A DNA stretch of 64,000 nt, taken from Micromussa lordhowensis (taxonomy: Eukaryota > Cnidaria > Anthozoa > Scleractinia > Lobophylliidae). The stretch spans positions 36,380,837 through 36,444,836 of the forward strand of contig OZ026599.1 in assembly GCA_964020085.1 (NCBI GenBank), written 5' to 3'. The notes beneath the pieces were generated by a model. It was given only the letters and a program-made list of their open reading frames with translations. It was not told where the DNA came from and did not search any database. Every line of letters begins with the position of its first letter. Position 1 is the first letter of the stretch. Position numbers and translations under genes: made by a program. Positions 45,650 through 55,276 of this stretch are shown piece after piece.

Positions 45650-46700
45650 ATTCACGGAAGTGGAGGTGAATAATTGTTGCGGGCGACCAGCGGAGCCCGC
45701 AATCCTAATCTCAACATTGGTTTCAAACGCATGCGCGGCAGTTATATAGCCTTGCAGTGATTCGAATTTAGCAAAAAAAGTCGTCCTTCCAAATATTTGT
45801 CCCTAGGGACACTAAGAACCAATGAAATGAAAGGACGTAATTTTAGCACAGGCGCTTTGACCACGCGAGACAAACACGAAGCAGCAGTAATTTGAACACA
45901 GGCGTTCTGACCGCTAGAAAGCAACACCAAGCAGAAGACAATTCTCACCAAAGCATAGCTGTTTCACCTTCCATAGTCAATGATCTTTAATGTAGTTGAA
46001 GGGCTCAAATAATATGTAAATTTCGCCTTCTTGAAGCTAAGAATGTCAAGAATCACGTGCAGTTCATGCAGAAGTGGCGGTCCAGGGCGCGGTCCATAAA
46101 TTGGAATGCACACAACACAATTTTATCACGTGGACGACGTCTATTTCGTCGAAGAATCACGTGCAGCACATGCATAGCTGGCGCGCCGTCCAATCAAAAT
46201 CGAGCGTGTGAACTTGTGATCGGAACGTTTCCTGTCCGTGTCTGTTGTTGTCATTTTGTCAAACCCAACACAAAATAGAACTAGTGTATAATCAAACTGG
46301 TGTTACTGTTTCACAACGTCAGTAAAACCACTCTTAGGTCCCTTTGTCTCGTTTATGGGAAAACAATCACCCACACTATGCAACCCTTTATTGCCCTGCA
46401 AATATAAATGCCCAAAATGGAAAAAGAATACAACGCCACTGTTTTACAATGAATTCGTTAACCTCAGTGAAACAAATCATGCATAGCCCTCGCCCGCACT
46501 TCCTAACCTGTGGTTATTACTAGTTTTAGTATATACCACATACACAAGGTTATTAATTAGCGGACGTTCTTTTATGTGTGACGGTCAGAAGTGGGAAAAT
46601 CTCCCGCGCCGGGTGCTCGGAGGTGAATAGTACTTGCTAATCACCTCCAAGTTAACCAATCAGAGCGTGCGAAAAGCACTATTCACTTGTGTGGTATTAC
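45650..46700. repeat. Diverged repeat region related to 3370-3640
   Basis: GGAAGTGGAGGTGAATAATTG at the left. Near the right end are TTTTAGTATATACCAC, CTCGGAGGTGAATAGTA and CACTATTCACTTGTG. Inside, AGAATCACGTGCAG occurs twice. Probably an old large copy of the same family with other material inserted. Confidence 0.4.
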
Positions 46701-46894
46701 ACTGTACTTAAAATCAATACAGGGCATGTGTGAATATTAATCAACTTTTTCAGAGTGAATTTTTCTTTTGAAATAACTGCAGCTCGAGAGAAACATTTAC
46801 ATGTACCACAAGATATATTTAAATTCATCACAAAGCCATTAAATTGAGGCCAATGGCATGCTACATATTTGCACACCATAACACAAAGGCTACT

Positions 46895-47225
46895 GGGATC
46901 ATGTGTACTAAAGGCATCTGCAGCCAAATGTCAATCACTACTCTCTATCAACATTGTGATCAATACTTGATCAACATCCTGATTGATACTTGGTCAACAC
47001 TCGATGAACACTACATGTATATCAACAGCAGGTCGATAGATGGCCACGCATCGAGAGACTCATTCAAATCGATCGAAAACTAGTCAACTATAGACCGACT
47101 GTCGGCAGAGATGTCAATGGAGTGTCAACCAAGGTGTCATGGAGTGTTGATCAAGTATAGATTGGGCGTCCATCAATGGTTGATCAAGGGTATATATCGA
47201 CGCTGAACTGCAGATGCCTTTTATT
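46895..47225. repeat. TIR-like repeat with GATCAA-rich interior
   Basis: Left GGATCATGTGTACTAAAGGC with ATCTGCAG, right CTGCAGATGCCTTTTATTT. The inside is made of diverged TTGATCAACA/TGTTGATCAAG motifs. The left end matches the perfect palindrome at 60385-60489. Confidence 0.55.
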
Positions 47226-47334
47226 TGTTTGGACTTCAAGAAACGAAGACCTACAATAATTGCTTTTCTCTTGGAACCTAAAAAAGAGAATAAATATTAA
47301 CTTCACAAACAGACCACATAATTTATTAATGCTG

Positions 47335-49423
47335 CCAGTACGCTACTCGCTATCGATCCTCACAAGATCGTCTTTCTTCGCGTTTCGCACGTTAGTAGCG
47401 GGAGCGAATGAAAGGCGGCTGTATTCGCAGGCTAGTGAAATAGTAAATAAGTATGCATACACAAATAAGAAAGGTGAAAAATGTCAAATGAATATTAATG
47501 AAATTCCCAATAATATGGAGAAGTATATGGCATTCATGCTTGGTAATCACTTGGTTTTCCTTGATAGTTTCCAATTCATGAGTTCTAGTTTGGATAAATT
47601 AGTGAATAATACACTGAGAGAATCGTTAAAGTATACTTCTCAAGTGTTTGAAGGTCAAGAGCTTGATTTGATGATTAGAAAAGGTGTATATCCTTATGAT
47701 TATATGGATAGTTTTGAAAAGTTCAAAGAACAACTGCCATCAAAAGAAGAATTTTATAGTGTATTGAACAATGAACATATTTCAGAAGATGATTATGAAC
47801 ATGCCAAAAAAGTTTGGGAAACATTCTCAATGAAGAATATGGGAGAGTGTCATGACTTATACCTAGCATCTGATATTTTATTACTTGCTGATGTATTTGA
47901 AAACTTTAGAAAAACATGTCTTGAGTATTATAAATTAGATCCATGCCATTATTTCACATCTCCTGGTTTATCGTGGGATGCTATGTTGAAAATGACTGAT
48001 ATTAAACTTGAGCTAATGACAGATATTGATCGATATGTTCCAGTTTATTGAAAAAGGATTACGTGGTGGAATTAGCTACATAGCAAATCGTTATGGTGAA
48101 GCAAATAATAAATACATGAAAGAATACAATGAGAAGGCGCCCTCAAAGTATATCATGTATCGTGATGCTAATAACCTTTATGGTTGGGCTATGAGCCAAT
48201 ATCTACCAACTGGTGGTTTCAGATGGATGACTGAAAAACAGATCAATAAGATAGACTTAGCCAAATATAGAGAAGATAGTAAAAAAGGATTGATACTAGA
48301 AGTTGATTTAGAATATCCTAAAAACTACATGATTTACATAATGATTATCCACTTGGACCAGAAAAGGTTAAAGTAACGGAAGACATCTGATTATTGTAAG
48401 AAAATAGCAGAAAAATATAATATATCAATAGGTCTTGTACATAAATTGATACCAACATTGGGAAACAAAGAAAAATATGTTCTACATTATAGAAATTTAA
48501 AATTATATATGGATCTGGGTTTGAAAGTGACAAATGTTCATAGAGTACTTGAGTTCAATCAATCTCCTTGGTTGAAACAATATATTGATTAATTTCAATA
48601 CAGAAAAACGTAAGAATGCCAAAAATGCTTTTGAAAAAGATTTCTTCAAGCTGATGAATAATAGTCTATTTGGTAAAACAATGGAAAATATCAGAAAACG
48701 AGTAGATGTAAGATTAGTGACTGATGAGAAGAAGCTGTCAGTGAAATTAACAAACAAACCAACCTTTGTGAGTAGTAAGATATTCAATGAGAATTTAGTT
48801 GCTGTTCATAAGATAAAAGAAACATTAACCTTGAATAGACCAGCATATGTTGGAATGTGTATATTGGATCTGAGTAAGACTTTGATGTACGATTTTCATT
48901 ATAATTATATTAAAGAGAAATATGGGGATAAAGCTAAGTTATTATTCACAGATACAGACAGTCTGACATATGAAATTGAAACCAAAAATGTTTACAAAGA
49001 ATTTTGGAATGATAAAGACAAATTTGATAATAGTGATTATCCTGAAGATTCTAAGTATTTTAACAAAACAAATAAGAAAGTTATTGGTAAGTTCAAGGAT
49101 GAAGCCGCTGGAATACCAATTTGTGAATTTGTTGGTTTGCGATCAAAGATGTACAGTTATATGAAAGATAACCAACAAGGAGGAAAGACAGCTAAAGGAA
49201 TTAAAAAGAATGTGATTAAAAAGGATATCAAACATAATAACTACAAAGAAACACTCTTCAATAATAAACAGATGTATCATAAGATGAAAACAATCAGAAG
49301 TGAAAACCATCACGGCTTGGAAGTTATGAGATAAACAAAGTATCACTCAGTTGTTTTGATGATAAGAGATATATACATGAAGATGGAAAAACAAGCTATG
49401 CATATGGGCATTATAGTATTAAA
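47335..49423 (+). pseudogene. Protein-primed family B DNA polymerase relic (Polinton/adintovirus-like)
   Basis: DNA polymerase type B (DNA_pol_B_2) pieces read in order over shifting frames. Part 1 (47440-48051) holds the end of the exonuclease region and ECHDLYLASDILLLADVFEN. Part 2 (48026-48376) carries motif A, YRDANNLYGWAMSQ. A third piece covers 48390-48590. Part 4 (48585-49334) has KLMNNSLFGKTMEN and the catalytic LLFTDTDSL motif, and the C-terminal FDDKRYI..YAYGHY follows to 49423. At least four frameshifts and the missing N-terminus make it non-functional, although the key Asp residues remain. No integrase, capsid, ATPase or protease gene is visible nearby, so it is an isolated fragment of an endogenous element. 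Confidence 0.9.
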
Positions 49424-49580
49424 CATTAGTCATTTTCTTAATTCCCATATTTGATTCCCATATTTGATTCTCATATTTGATTCTCATATTTGATTCCCAT
49501 TTTTGATTTGAGGTTTTAGTTCCAGACCAATGTCCTGGGTTTGGTTTTCGTTCTAATGCCTATCCAATATTTGATTTTTA
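49424..49580. repeat. ATTTGATT-rich tandem repeat
   Basis: CCCATATTTGATT and CTCATATTTGATT units in tandem. A similar TTTGGTTATAGA-type repeat follows the retroelement at 54540-54900, so the two may be one stretch split by the insertion. Confidence 0.6.
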
Positions 49581-49867
49581 AGACCAATTTATGTCTCAGA
49601 CATAAATTGTAGTTAATGTGACAACCGTGAGAATCACTTGCGGATTGTGTGACATGCAGAAACACAGGGTAGGTTTTTTCAGGCCAAAGTTCAGTTCTGA
49701 TCATGTGCGTCCATAGTGCAATCTGCAGGCTGAGCCAATCAGGATAGCTCTTATTCACTGTCAATCAACTCCTAGTGTATTGAATATAACCCTGGTGTTT
49801 ATTCATTCCATCACTCTAGCAGGCAAACATCTTCCCTGCTTTAGTTTGCTTTCTAGTACAATTATTT
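49581..49867 (+). repeat. Repeat A1
   Basis: Starts AGACCAATTTATGTCTCAG, which forms the palindrome CAATTTATGTCT-C-AGACATAAATTG split at its centre. It ends CTAGTACAATTATTT. It contains GTATTGAATATAACCC, a TATA-like box about 200 bp upstream of the ATG at 49964, so it may be the element's promoter. Nearly identical to A2. Confidence 0.9.
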
Positions 49868-49963
49868 TTCGTTTCCGTCTCACCGTCCTACTCTGAGTTT
49901 CAGTTCATTTTGGTTTTTCCCACACGTTCACGATTTACGAACATTCTTTTGCGTCGAAGGATA

Positions 49964-50041
49964 ATGCCGCCGATTCGTCTTGGTCGAAGACCTCGTGCTC
50001 AAAACATGGATTCCGCAGATCTAACCGACTATTCGGTTTAA
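49964..50041 (+). CDS. Short gag-like ORF start of the retroelement
   Basis: ATG after A1 and its TATA-like box: MPPIRLGRRPRAQNMDSADL then TDYSV and a stop. The basic RRPR head recalls the first residues of transposon gag or DNA-binding proteins (weak inference). A separate frame resumes before the foldback insert, IEESISAALRAIA, and continues after it as NQAALAAVQ, so the coding region extends downstream but is broken. Confidence 0.35.
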   Translation: MPPIRLGRRPRAQNMDSADLTDYSV

Positions 50042-50270
50042 CAGCTGAGAATTTAACGCAGACAAAGGAATAGCGCCTCCTCTGGTAACAGGACCGCTCT
50101 TTTGAGCCGGCTTAGAAGTTCTGCTTCCCAAGCCGTGTCTTTTTGAACGAAAGTGCAACGACAAATAATCTACAAGACAACAAGCGGTAAACAATTGGCG
50201 CGAACGTCCTGAAATGCTATACAACGATTGATTGAGGAGTCCATCTCGGCTGCTCTGAGGGCAATTGCTA

Positions 50271-51664
50271 CGGAAGCCGATAAGTGTCACACGTTGTCGC
50301 TCCCAGGTTGTCGCTTCCACTTTGTCGCTTCAAAGTTGTCGCTTCCATGTTATCGCGTTAAACCTAAAGGGGGGACTATATTCTAGGACTCTCACTGAGA
50401 GGAGGGCCAGTCTTTTAGGGATTACTGTAGCAGTTTTGTACTTTTGTATTTTAAGTTTAGGTTTTCCCGCCCCCCTTTTCTGCGTTGTAGTTTCCGCGTT
50501 GTCGCTCCCGCGTTGTCGCTTCCAAGTTGTCGCTTCCAAGTTGTCGCTTCCAAGTTGTCGCTTCCACGTGGTCGCTTTCAAGTTGTCGCTTCCACTTTGT
50601 CGCTTCGAAGTTGTCGCTTCAAAGTTGTCGCTTCCAAGTTGTCGTTTCCTTATTTTCGCTTCCCAGTTGTCGCTTTCACGTGGTCGGTCTGACGAGTTGC
50701 TGCACTTGTACTGTACGTGCCCGCTTTGAGCGAAGAAAACTGTTATAACAAAGATAAGAATACTAAAAAAAACGCAACCCAACCTTTGCTGTATATCTGT
50801 AATGATAATCCCTTTTTTCATTTCAATTTAGATGCGAATTTCTTTGCGTCCTAATGGTGGCGGTAATGGAGAGGTAGGTCACTCCACAGGTAGCCCAAGC
50901 TCCCTGGGAGCCGTCAACATGACTTGCGTAATAGCGTTATTATAAGAGTTTGTATGGGAATACAACAATCGTACACATAACAAACGACCATGTAGAGAGA
51001 AGAAAAAGCGCGTACAACCACACAAACTTCGTCAACATGGCCGCCATGTTTTTTTACTTGCAACCACGTGGAAGCGACAACTTGGAAGCGACAACTTGGA
51101 AGCGACAACTTGGAAGCGACAACTAGGAAGCGACAACTTGGAAGCGACAAGGTGGAAGCGACAACTTGGAAGCGACAACTTGGAAGCGACAACTTGGAAG
51201 CGACAACTAGGAAGCGACAACTTGGAAGCGACAACTTGGAAGCGACAACTAGGAAGCGACAACTCGGAAGCGACAACTCGGAAGCGACAACTTGGAAGCG
51301 ACAACTTGGAAGCGACAACTAGGAAGCGACAACTTGGAAGCGACAACTCGGAAGCGACAACTTGGGAGCGACAACTCGGAAGCGACAACGTTGAAGGCGG
51401 GGGGAGGAGAAGAACCTAAAATAAAACTACAAAAATTCAAGACTGCGATAGTACTACGTCAAAGCTTTGCACTGCTCTAAGTGAGACTCCCGTAACCGTG
51501 ACAGTCCCCCCCCCCCCCCCCCTTAAGGTTTAACGCGACAACATGGAAGCGACAACTTGGACGCGACAAAGTGGAAGCGACAAAGTGGAAGCGACAAAGT
51601 GGAAGCGACAAAGTGGAAGCGACAACCTGGGAGCGACAACGTGTGACACTTATCGGCTTCCGTA
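50271..51664. mobile_element. Foldback element built of 14-bp repeats, 9-bp TSD
   Basis: Ends CGGAAGCCGATAAGTGTCAC and GTGACACTTATCGGCTTCCG, flanked by CAATTGCTA (50262-50270 and 51665-51673). The arms contain GTTGTCGCTTCCAA units (left, 50293-50366 and 50485-50690) and the inverted GAAGCGACAACTTG units (right, 51063-51392 and 51537-51640), with non-repeat segments also paired (AGGACTCTCACTGAG region). A 9-bp TSD with long inverted ends made of short tandem repeats is the known layout of Drosophila FB/Galileo-type foldback elements and of some MULEs. It splits the host ORF at a codon run reading AIANQAA when joined. Confidence 0.85.
51063..51392. repeat. 14-bp tandem repeat, right inner array
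   Basis: About 23 copies of GAAGCGACAACTTG with single-base variants (CTAG, CTCG, AGGTG). Because 14 is not divisible by 3 and no unit contains a stop in any frame, all six frames stay open (ATTWKRQLGSDN and LPSCRFQVVAS readings). These are not proteins. Confidence 0.97.
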
Positions 51665-51834
51665 CAATTGCTAACCAAGCAGCTCTGGCCGCAGTACAAG
51701 TTTTGCAGCCCAATTCTTCGCCATCAGCCACAACTGTTCATCGTACCACACTATCCGTCGATCTTGTCACGCCACGAAACATCGACTTCCAACACGCGGA
51801 ACCATTTCAGGATATCCCTGCTCAGGAAGGATAG
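51665..51834 (+). CDS. C-terminal part of the ORF split by the foldback element
   Basis: Continues NQAALAAVQVLQPNSSPS, then TTVHRTTLSVDLVTPRN and FQDIPAQEG to a stop. The frame matches IEESISAALRAIA on the other side of the insert once the element and one TSD are removed. An Ala/Gln-rich helix followed by a Pro/Ser linker recalls gag-like proteins. No named domain. Confidence 0.4.
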
Positions 51835-51839
51835 ATAAT

Positions 51840-52480
51840 CCGGCGTACTCGGATACTGAAGAGAAGTTGCGGCTACTTTGTTTGGAGTGTTTTATTCTTG
51901 GACGCTATTGGAAAAACCGTAATTCAGATAAGTTCATCCTTTCCTTGGTATTATTTTACCTGAATTTGTCGTGGACCATTTTCATAACTGTGTCATTCCC
52001 AAGTATCCTGTAGACAAATATTATTATTGGGAGTAGTGAAAGTTGAAATTATGATCATGTATGTGGTGAGCGTGGGACAAAGAACTGAATATTTCAGTCC
52101 ATGCTTGGAGTCGAACCCATATACTCTCAGATAGCGGTTCGGAAATAAAGAATTGTTGTGATGTAAGAACGCATCCTCAAAAGTAACACGACTTTAGAAA
52201 AGCACTGTCCCTGTATTTTGGGGCCCATATTCGAAATTCACGCAACCGGAGATGCGATAATCGTTAAAAGTACATTGATTGTTTGCTCTTTGCTGTTTTG
52301 TCACCAGGTAGATGAAAACACCGTTTCCAGCCATTGCACTCCATGGGCATAACCAGATCCTTCATTCCTACGCCTGAAGCCTAAGTGTTCCGCCCCCCTC
52401 CCCCCTCCCCCCCTCTACTATGGAGCTTATACAAGACTGCAGGAATTTCATTCCTTTTACCTTTCAACATGTCATTTGGC
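51840..52480. other. Body of the retroelement, no recognised gene
   Basis: No reverse transcriptase, integrase or recombinase motif. A C-rich stretch occurs at 52391-52418. Confidence 0.4.
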
Positions 52481-52809
52481 CTTTTAATGGCAGACATTAT
52501 TTAAAAAATCAATATATACATGTATACATACTATTATTATAGGGAAGACTGACCAGACAATCCGCCCTGTCGGGGCTGTGAAAACTTTTCTGTCTTTCCT
52601 AGGTACTTCAACCGGTCTGCTTTCCCAGTTCTTATCTGATTCTCCCTTCGCTAAAGTGGAACTTACATCTGAAACTAAGCAGCTTCCCTCCATGTCTGGT
52701 CTACTGCCCTCTCAATATGCTCATGTCAGTTGTTTGGTGCTACATCTAACTAAACATGTTTTGGGCTGGGTTTATTTCGTCTATGGGGAATACACTTCGT
52801 GTATTTGTG

Positions 52810-53324
52810 GGGATGAAGTGCTCCCATACAGGTCACTCTTTGCCCCATAGACTCACAGAATGGATTGGTTGCCATGGTAACCATGAGTCTTAAGCACCTT
52901 ACCTGACTAAGGACCTCCAGGGTATTGTGACTGCAGCCCTGAGGAGGATTAAGGACCTCTCGCAGGGTATTGTGACCTGCAGCCCTGGAGAGGAGTAAGG
53001 ACCTCTTTTAGGGTATTGTGAACGGACGGCAGCCCTAAGATTAGGGTATTGTGAACGGACGGCAGCCCTAAAGAGCAGTAAGGAACTCTTGCAGGGTATT
53101 GTGATCTGCAGCCCTCAAGAGGAGTAGGACCTCTCTTAGGGGATCGTGACCTGCACCCCTAGAGAGAAAGGAAGTGAGGGGGGTGTTGACCCCTCCCATC
53201 TTACCTAGCTAGACTAGTATTCTGTTAGTGATACTGGCCTGTTGGAGTACTTCATTCCCAACCCCTTTTCCCACATTTATTGTTGTCTGCGTTGCTGTCT
53301 CTCAGGGGTTGGGAGCATTAAAGA
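52810..53324 (+). repeat. Repeat B1 with hairpin array
   Basis: 515 bp, nearly identical to B2. It contains GGTTGCCATGGTAACC (RFX X-box-like palindrome) and, at 52909-53171, six tandem units of about 45 bp of the form CTCTCGCAGGG-TATTGTGACCTGCAG-CCCTGGAGAG, each a hairpin. The stem sequence changes between units but both sides change together (CTCTTGCAGGG/CCCTCAAGAG, CTCTCTTAGGGG/CCCCTAGAGAG). Ends GGGAGCATTAAAGA, overlapping A2. Confidence 0.9.
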
Positions 53325-53608
53325 CCAATTTATGTCTCAGACATAAATTGTAGTTAATGTGACAACCGTGAGAATCACTTGCGGATTGTGTGACATGCAG
53401 AAACACAGGGTAGGTTTTTTCAGGCAAAAGTTCAGTTCTGATCATGTGCGTCCATAGTGCAATCTGCAGGCTGAGCCAATCAGGATAGCTCTTATTCACT
53501 GTCAATCAACTCCTAGTGTATTGAATATAACCCTGGTGTTTATTCATTCCATCACTCTAGCAGGCAAACATCTTCCCTGCTTTAGTTTGCTTTCTAGTAC
53601 AATTATTT
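53322..53608 (+). repeat. Repeat A2
   Basis: Copy of A1 with a single clear difference (CAGGCAAAAG for CAGGCCAAAG). Abuts B1 with no gap. Confidence 0.9.
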
Positions 53609-54007
53609 CCCACCCTCCCCCTCCCTATGTCATAAGCATGTCAAGCCCTATAGTATACACAATATACTTAACTTCTTATCCAGATTTCTGATACATTATG
53701 TTACATATAGGATGTATTGAATATAAAAATGCAATACACAAGAAATTTTGTTATAAGTTAAAATTGTGATGGAAATATATATTTATATAAGTTGTTACAG
53801 TTTGCAGTCCACATTGTTTAGACTTGCTGCATATTTACATCATGGACACTTAACAAATAGAGCCATAAAATGCACATCATCCGATTAGCTATGCTTATGA
53901 TTAAGATCTACAAAACTGGACTCTAGAGTAAATCTTATGTTTCTCAGGTGAAGATCTTTCCTCTGTTCTATAACGCTGAATTGATATAGACAAATAAACT
54001 TTGGGTT
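53609..54007. other. Spacer between A2 and B2
   Basis: AT-rich 399 bp, unique in this window, no coding frame. In canonical split-repeat elements A2 and B2 adjoin, so this is an insertion or element-specific sequence. Confidence 0.5.
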
Positions 54008-54522
54008 GGGATGAAGTGCTCCCATACAGGTCACTCTTTGCCCCATAGACTCACAGAATGGATTGGTTACCATGGTAACCATGAGTCTTAAGCACCTTAC
54101 CTGACTAAGGACCTCCAGGGTATTGTGACTGCAGCCCTGAGGAGGATAAAGGACCTCTCGCAGGGTATTGTGACCTGCAGCCCTGGAGAGGAGTAAGGAC
54201 CTCTTTTAGGGTATTGTGAACGGACGGCAGCCCTAAGATTAGGGTATTGTGAACGGACGGCAGCCCTAAAGAGCAGTAAGGAACTCTTGCAGGGTATTGT
54301 AATCTGCAGCCCTCAAGAGGAGTAGGACCTCTCTTAGGGGATCGTGACCTGCACCCCTAGAGAGAAAGGAAGTGAGGGGGGTGTTGACCCCTCCCATCTT
54401 ACCTAGCTAGACTAGTATTCTGTTAGTGATACTGGCCTGTTGGAGTACTTCATTCCCAACCCCTTTTCCCACATTTATTGTTGTCTGCGTTGCTGTCTCT
54501 CAGGGGTTGGGAGCATTAAAGA
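54008..54522 (+). repeat. Repeat B2 with hairpin array
   Basis: Copy of B1 with a few substitutions (GGTTACCATGGTAACC, GAGGATAAAGG, TATTGTAATCTG). Hairpin array at 54107-54369. Confidence 0.9.
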
Positions 54523-55099
54523 GTGGTTTATATCTTTAGTTTCTGGTTTTGTATTCAGTCTCGGTTAAAGGATTAATCTATGTATTGGTTTGGGTTTGAT
54601 TTCCAGTTTTGAGAAAAGATTTAATTTCGAGATTGAATTCATATATTTAATTTCGAGATTGGTTTGGTTATAAATTTTGGTTGTAAGTTTTTGGTTATAG
54701 ATTTGGTTATAGATTTGGTTATAAGTTTTGGTTGCAATTTAGGATCCTATATTTGATTGTCAAGTATAAGATTCAAATTTTGGTTTTAGTATTTGGTTCT
54801 ATATTTGACCTTGGCTTTTATTTCTTATTTGACCTTGACATTGGATTCAATATTTTGATCTCGTATTTTTGCTCTCGTATTTTAATCCAGGACAGGAAAA
54901 TGAGCTGAAACCGCCAAGTACTATACTACTTAATTGAGTGAATCTGTTTCAAGTTCGAATGCATTGTGCAGCTATGCGCACGACTGATCAGCATGGTTGA
55001 ACAACCTCTGAGGACGACATGAAAAGTTTCCTCGCATTCCCTCAAGACCTTTGATCAGCAGACTAATAATTCTTTCAATTGACAAGTTTACTTGAGGTA

Positions 55100-55276
55100 C
55101 AGTGGAGTCCCGATTTTTCGAACCTCGAAGGGAAACGAGAATTGGTTGGAAAAATCGGATAGTTCGAGAAATCGGGAGTAAAATTGCAGTGTTCGACTGA
55201 GGGGGGGAAACAACTTTTGGTTCGAGTTATCGGGAGGTTCGAAAAAAAGAGGGTTCGAGAAATCGGGATTCCACTG
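55100..55276. mobile_element. pogo/Tigger-like MITE, inverted-arm copy
   Basis: CAGTGGAGTCCCGATTTTTCG to CGGGATTCCACTG, flanked by TA. Counterpart of 20562-20721, keeping the TACCTCAAGTAAAC flank that the left copy lost. Confidence 0.87.

Larger units (their letters stand above)
49581..54522 (+). mobile_element. Candidate non-autonomous tyrosine-recombinase retroelement (Ngaro/PAT-like split direct repeats)
   Basis: Order: A1 (49581-49867), body, B1 (52810-53324), A2 (53322-53608), short spacer, B2 (54008-54522). A1/A2 (287 bp) and B1/B2 (515 bp) differ at only a few bases. The triplet AGA lies at the left boundary, the B1/A2 junction and the right boundary (TTTAAGA-CC, TTAAAGA-CC, TTAAAGA-GT), as expected of recombination at a short core. 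A1-body-B1A2-B2 is the known layout of Ngaro/PAT-type elements. No reverse transcriptase or recombinase frame is seen, so it would be non-autonomous. The alternative is a partial head-to-tail tandem duplication. Confidence 0.55.

Noticed and set aside
49516..49764. Minus-strand 82-codon frame, also at 53302-53505
   Set aside because: It lies inside repeats A1 and A2 and is explained by the duplication. No coding signal.
50265..51480. Long overlapping frames rich in LPSCRFQVVAS or ATTWKRQLGSDN
   Set aside because: They are readings of a stop-free 14-bp tandem repeat in all six frames, not proteins.
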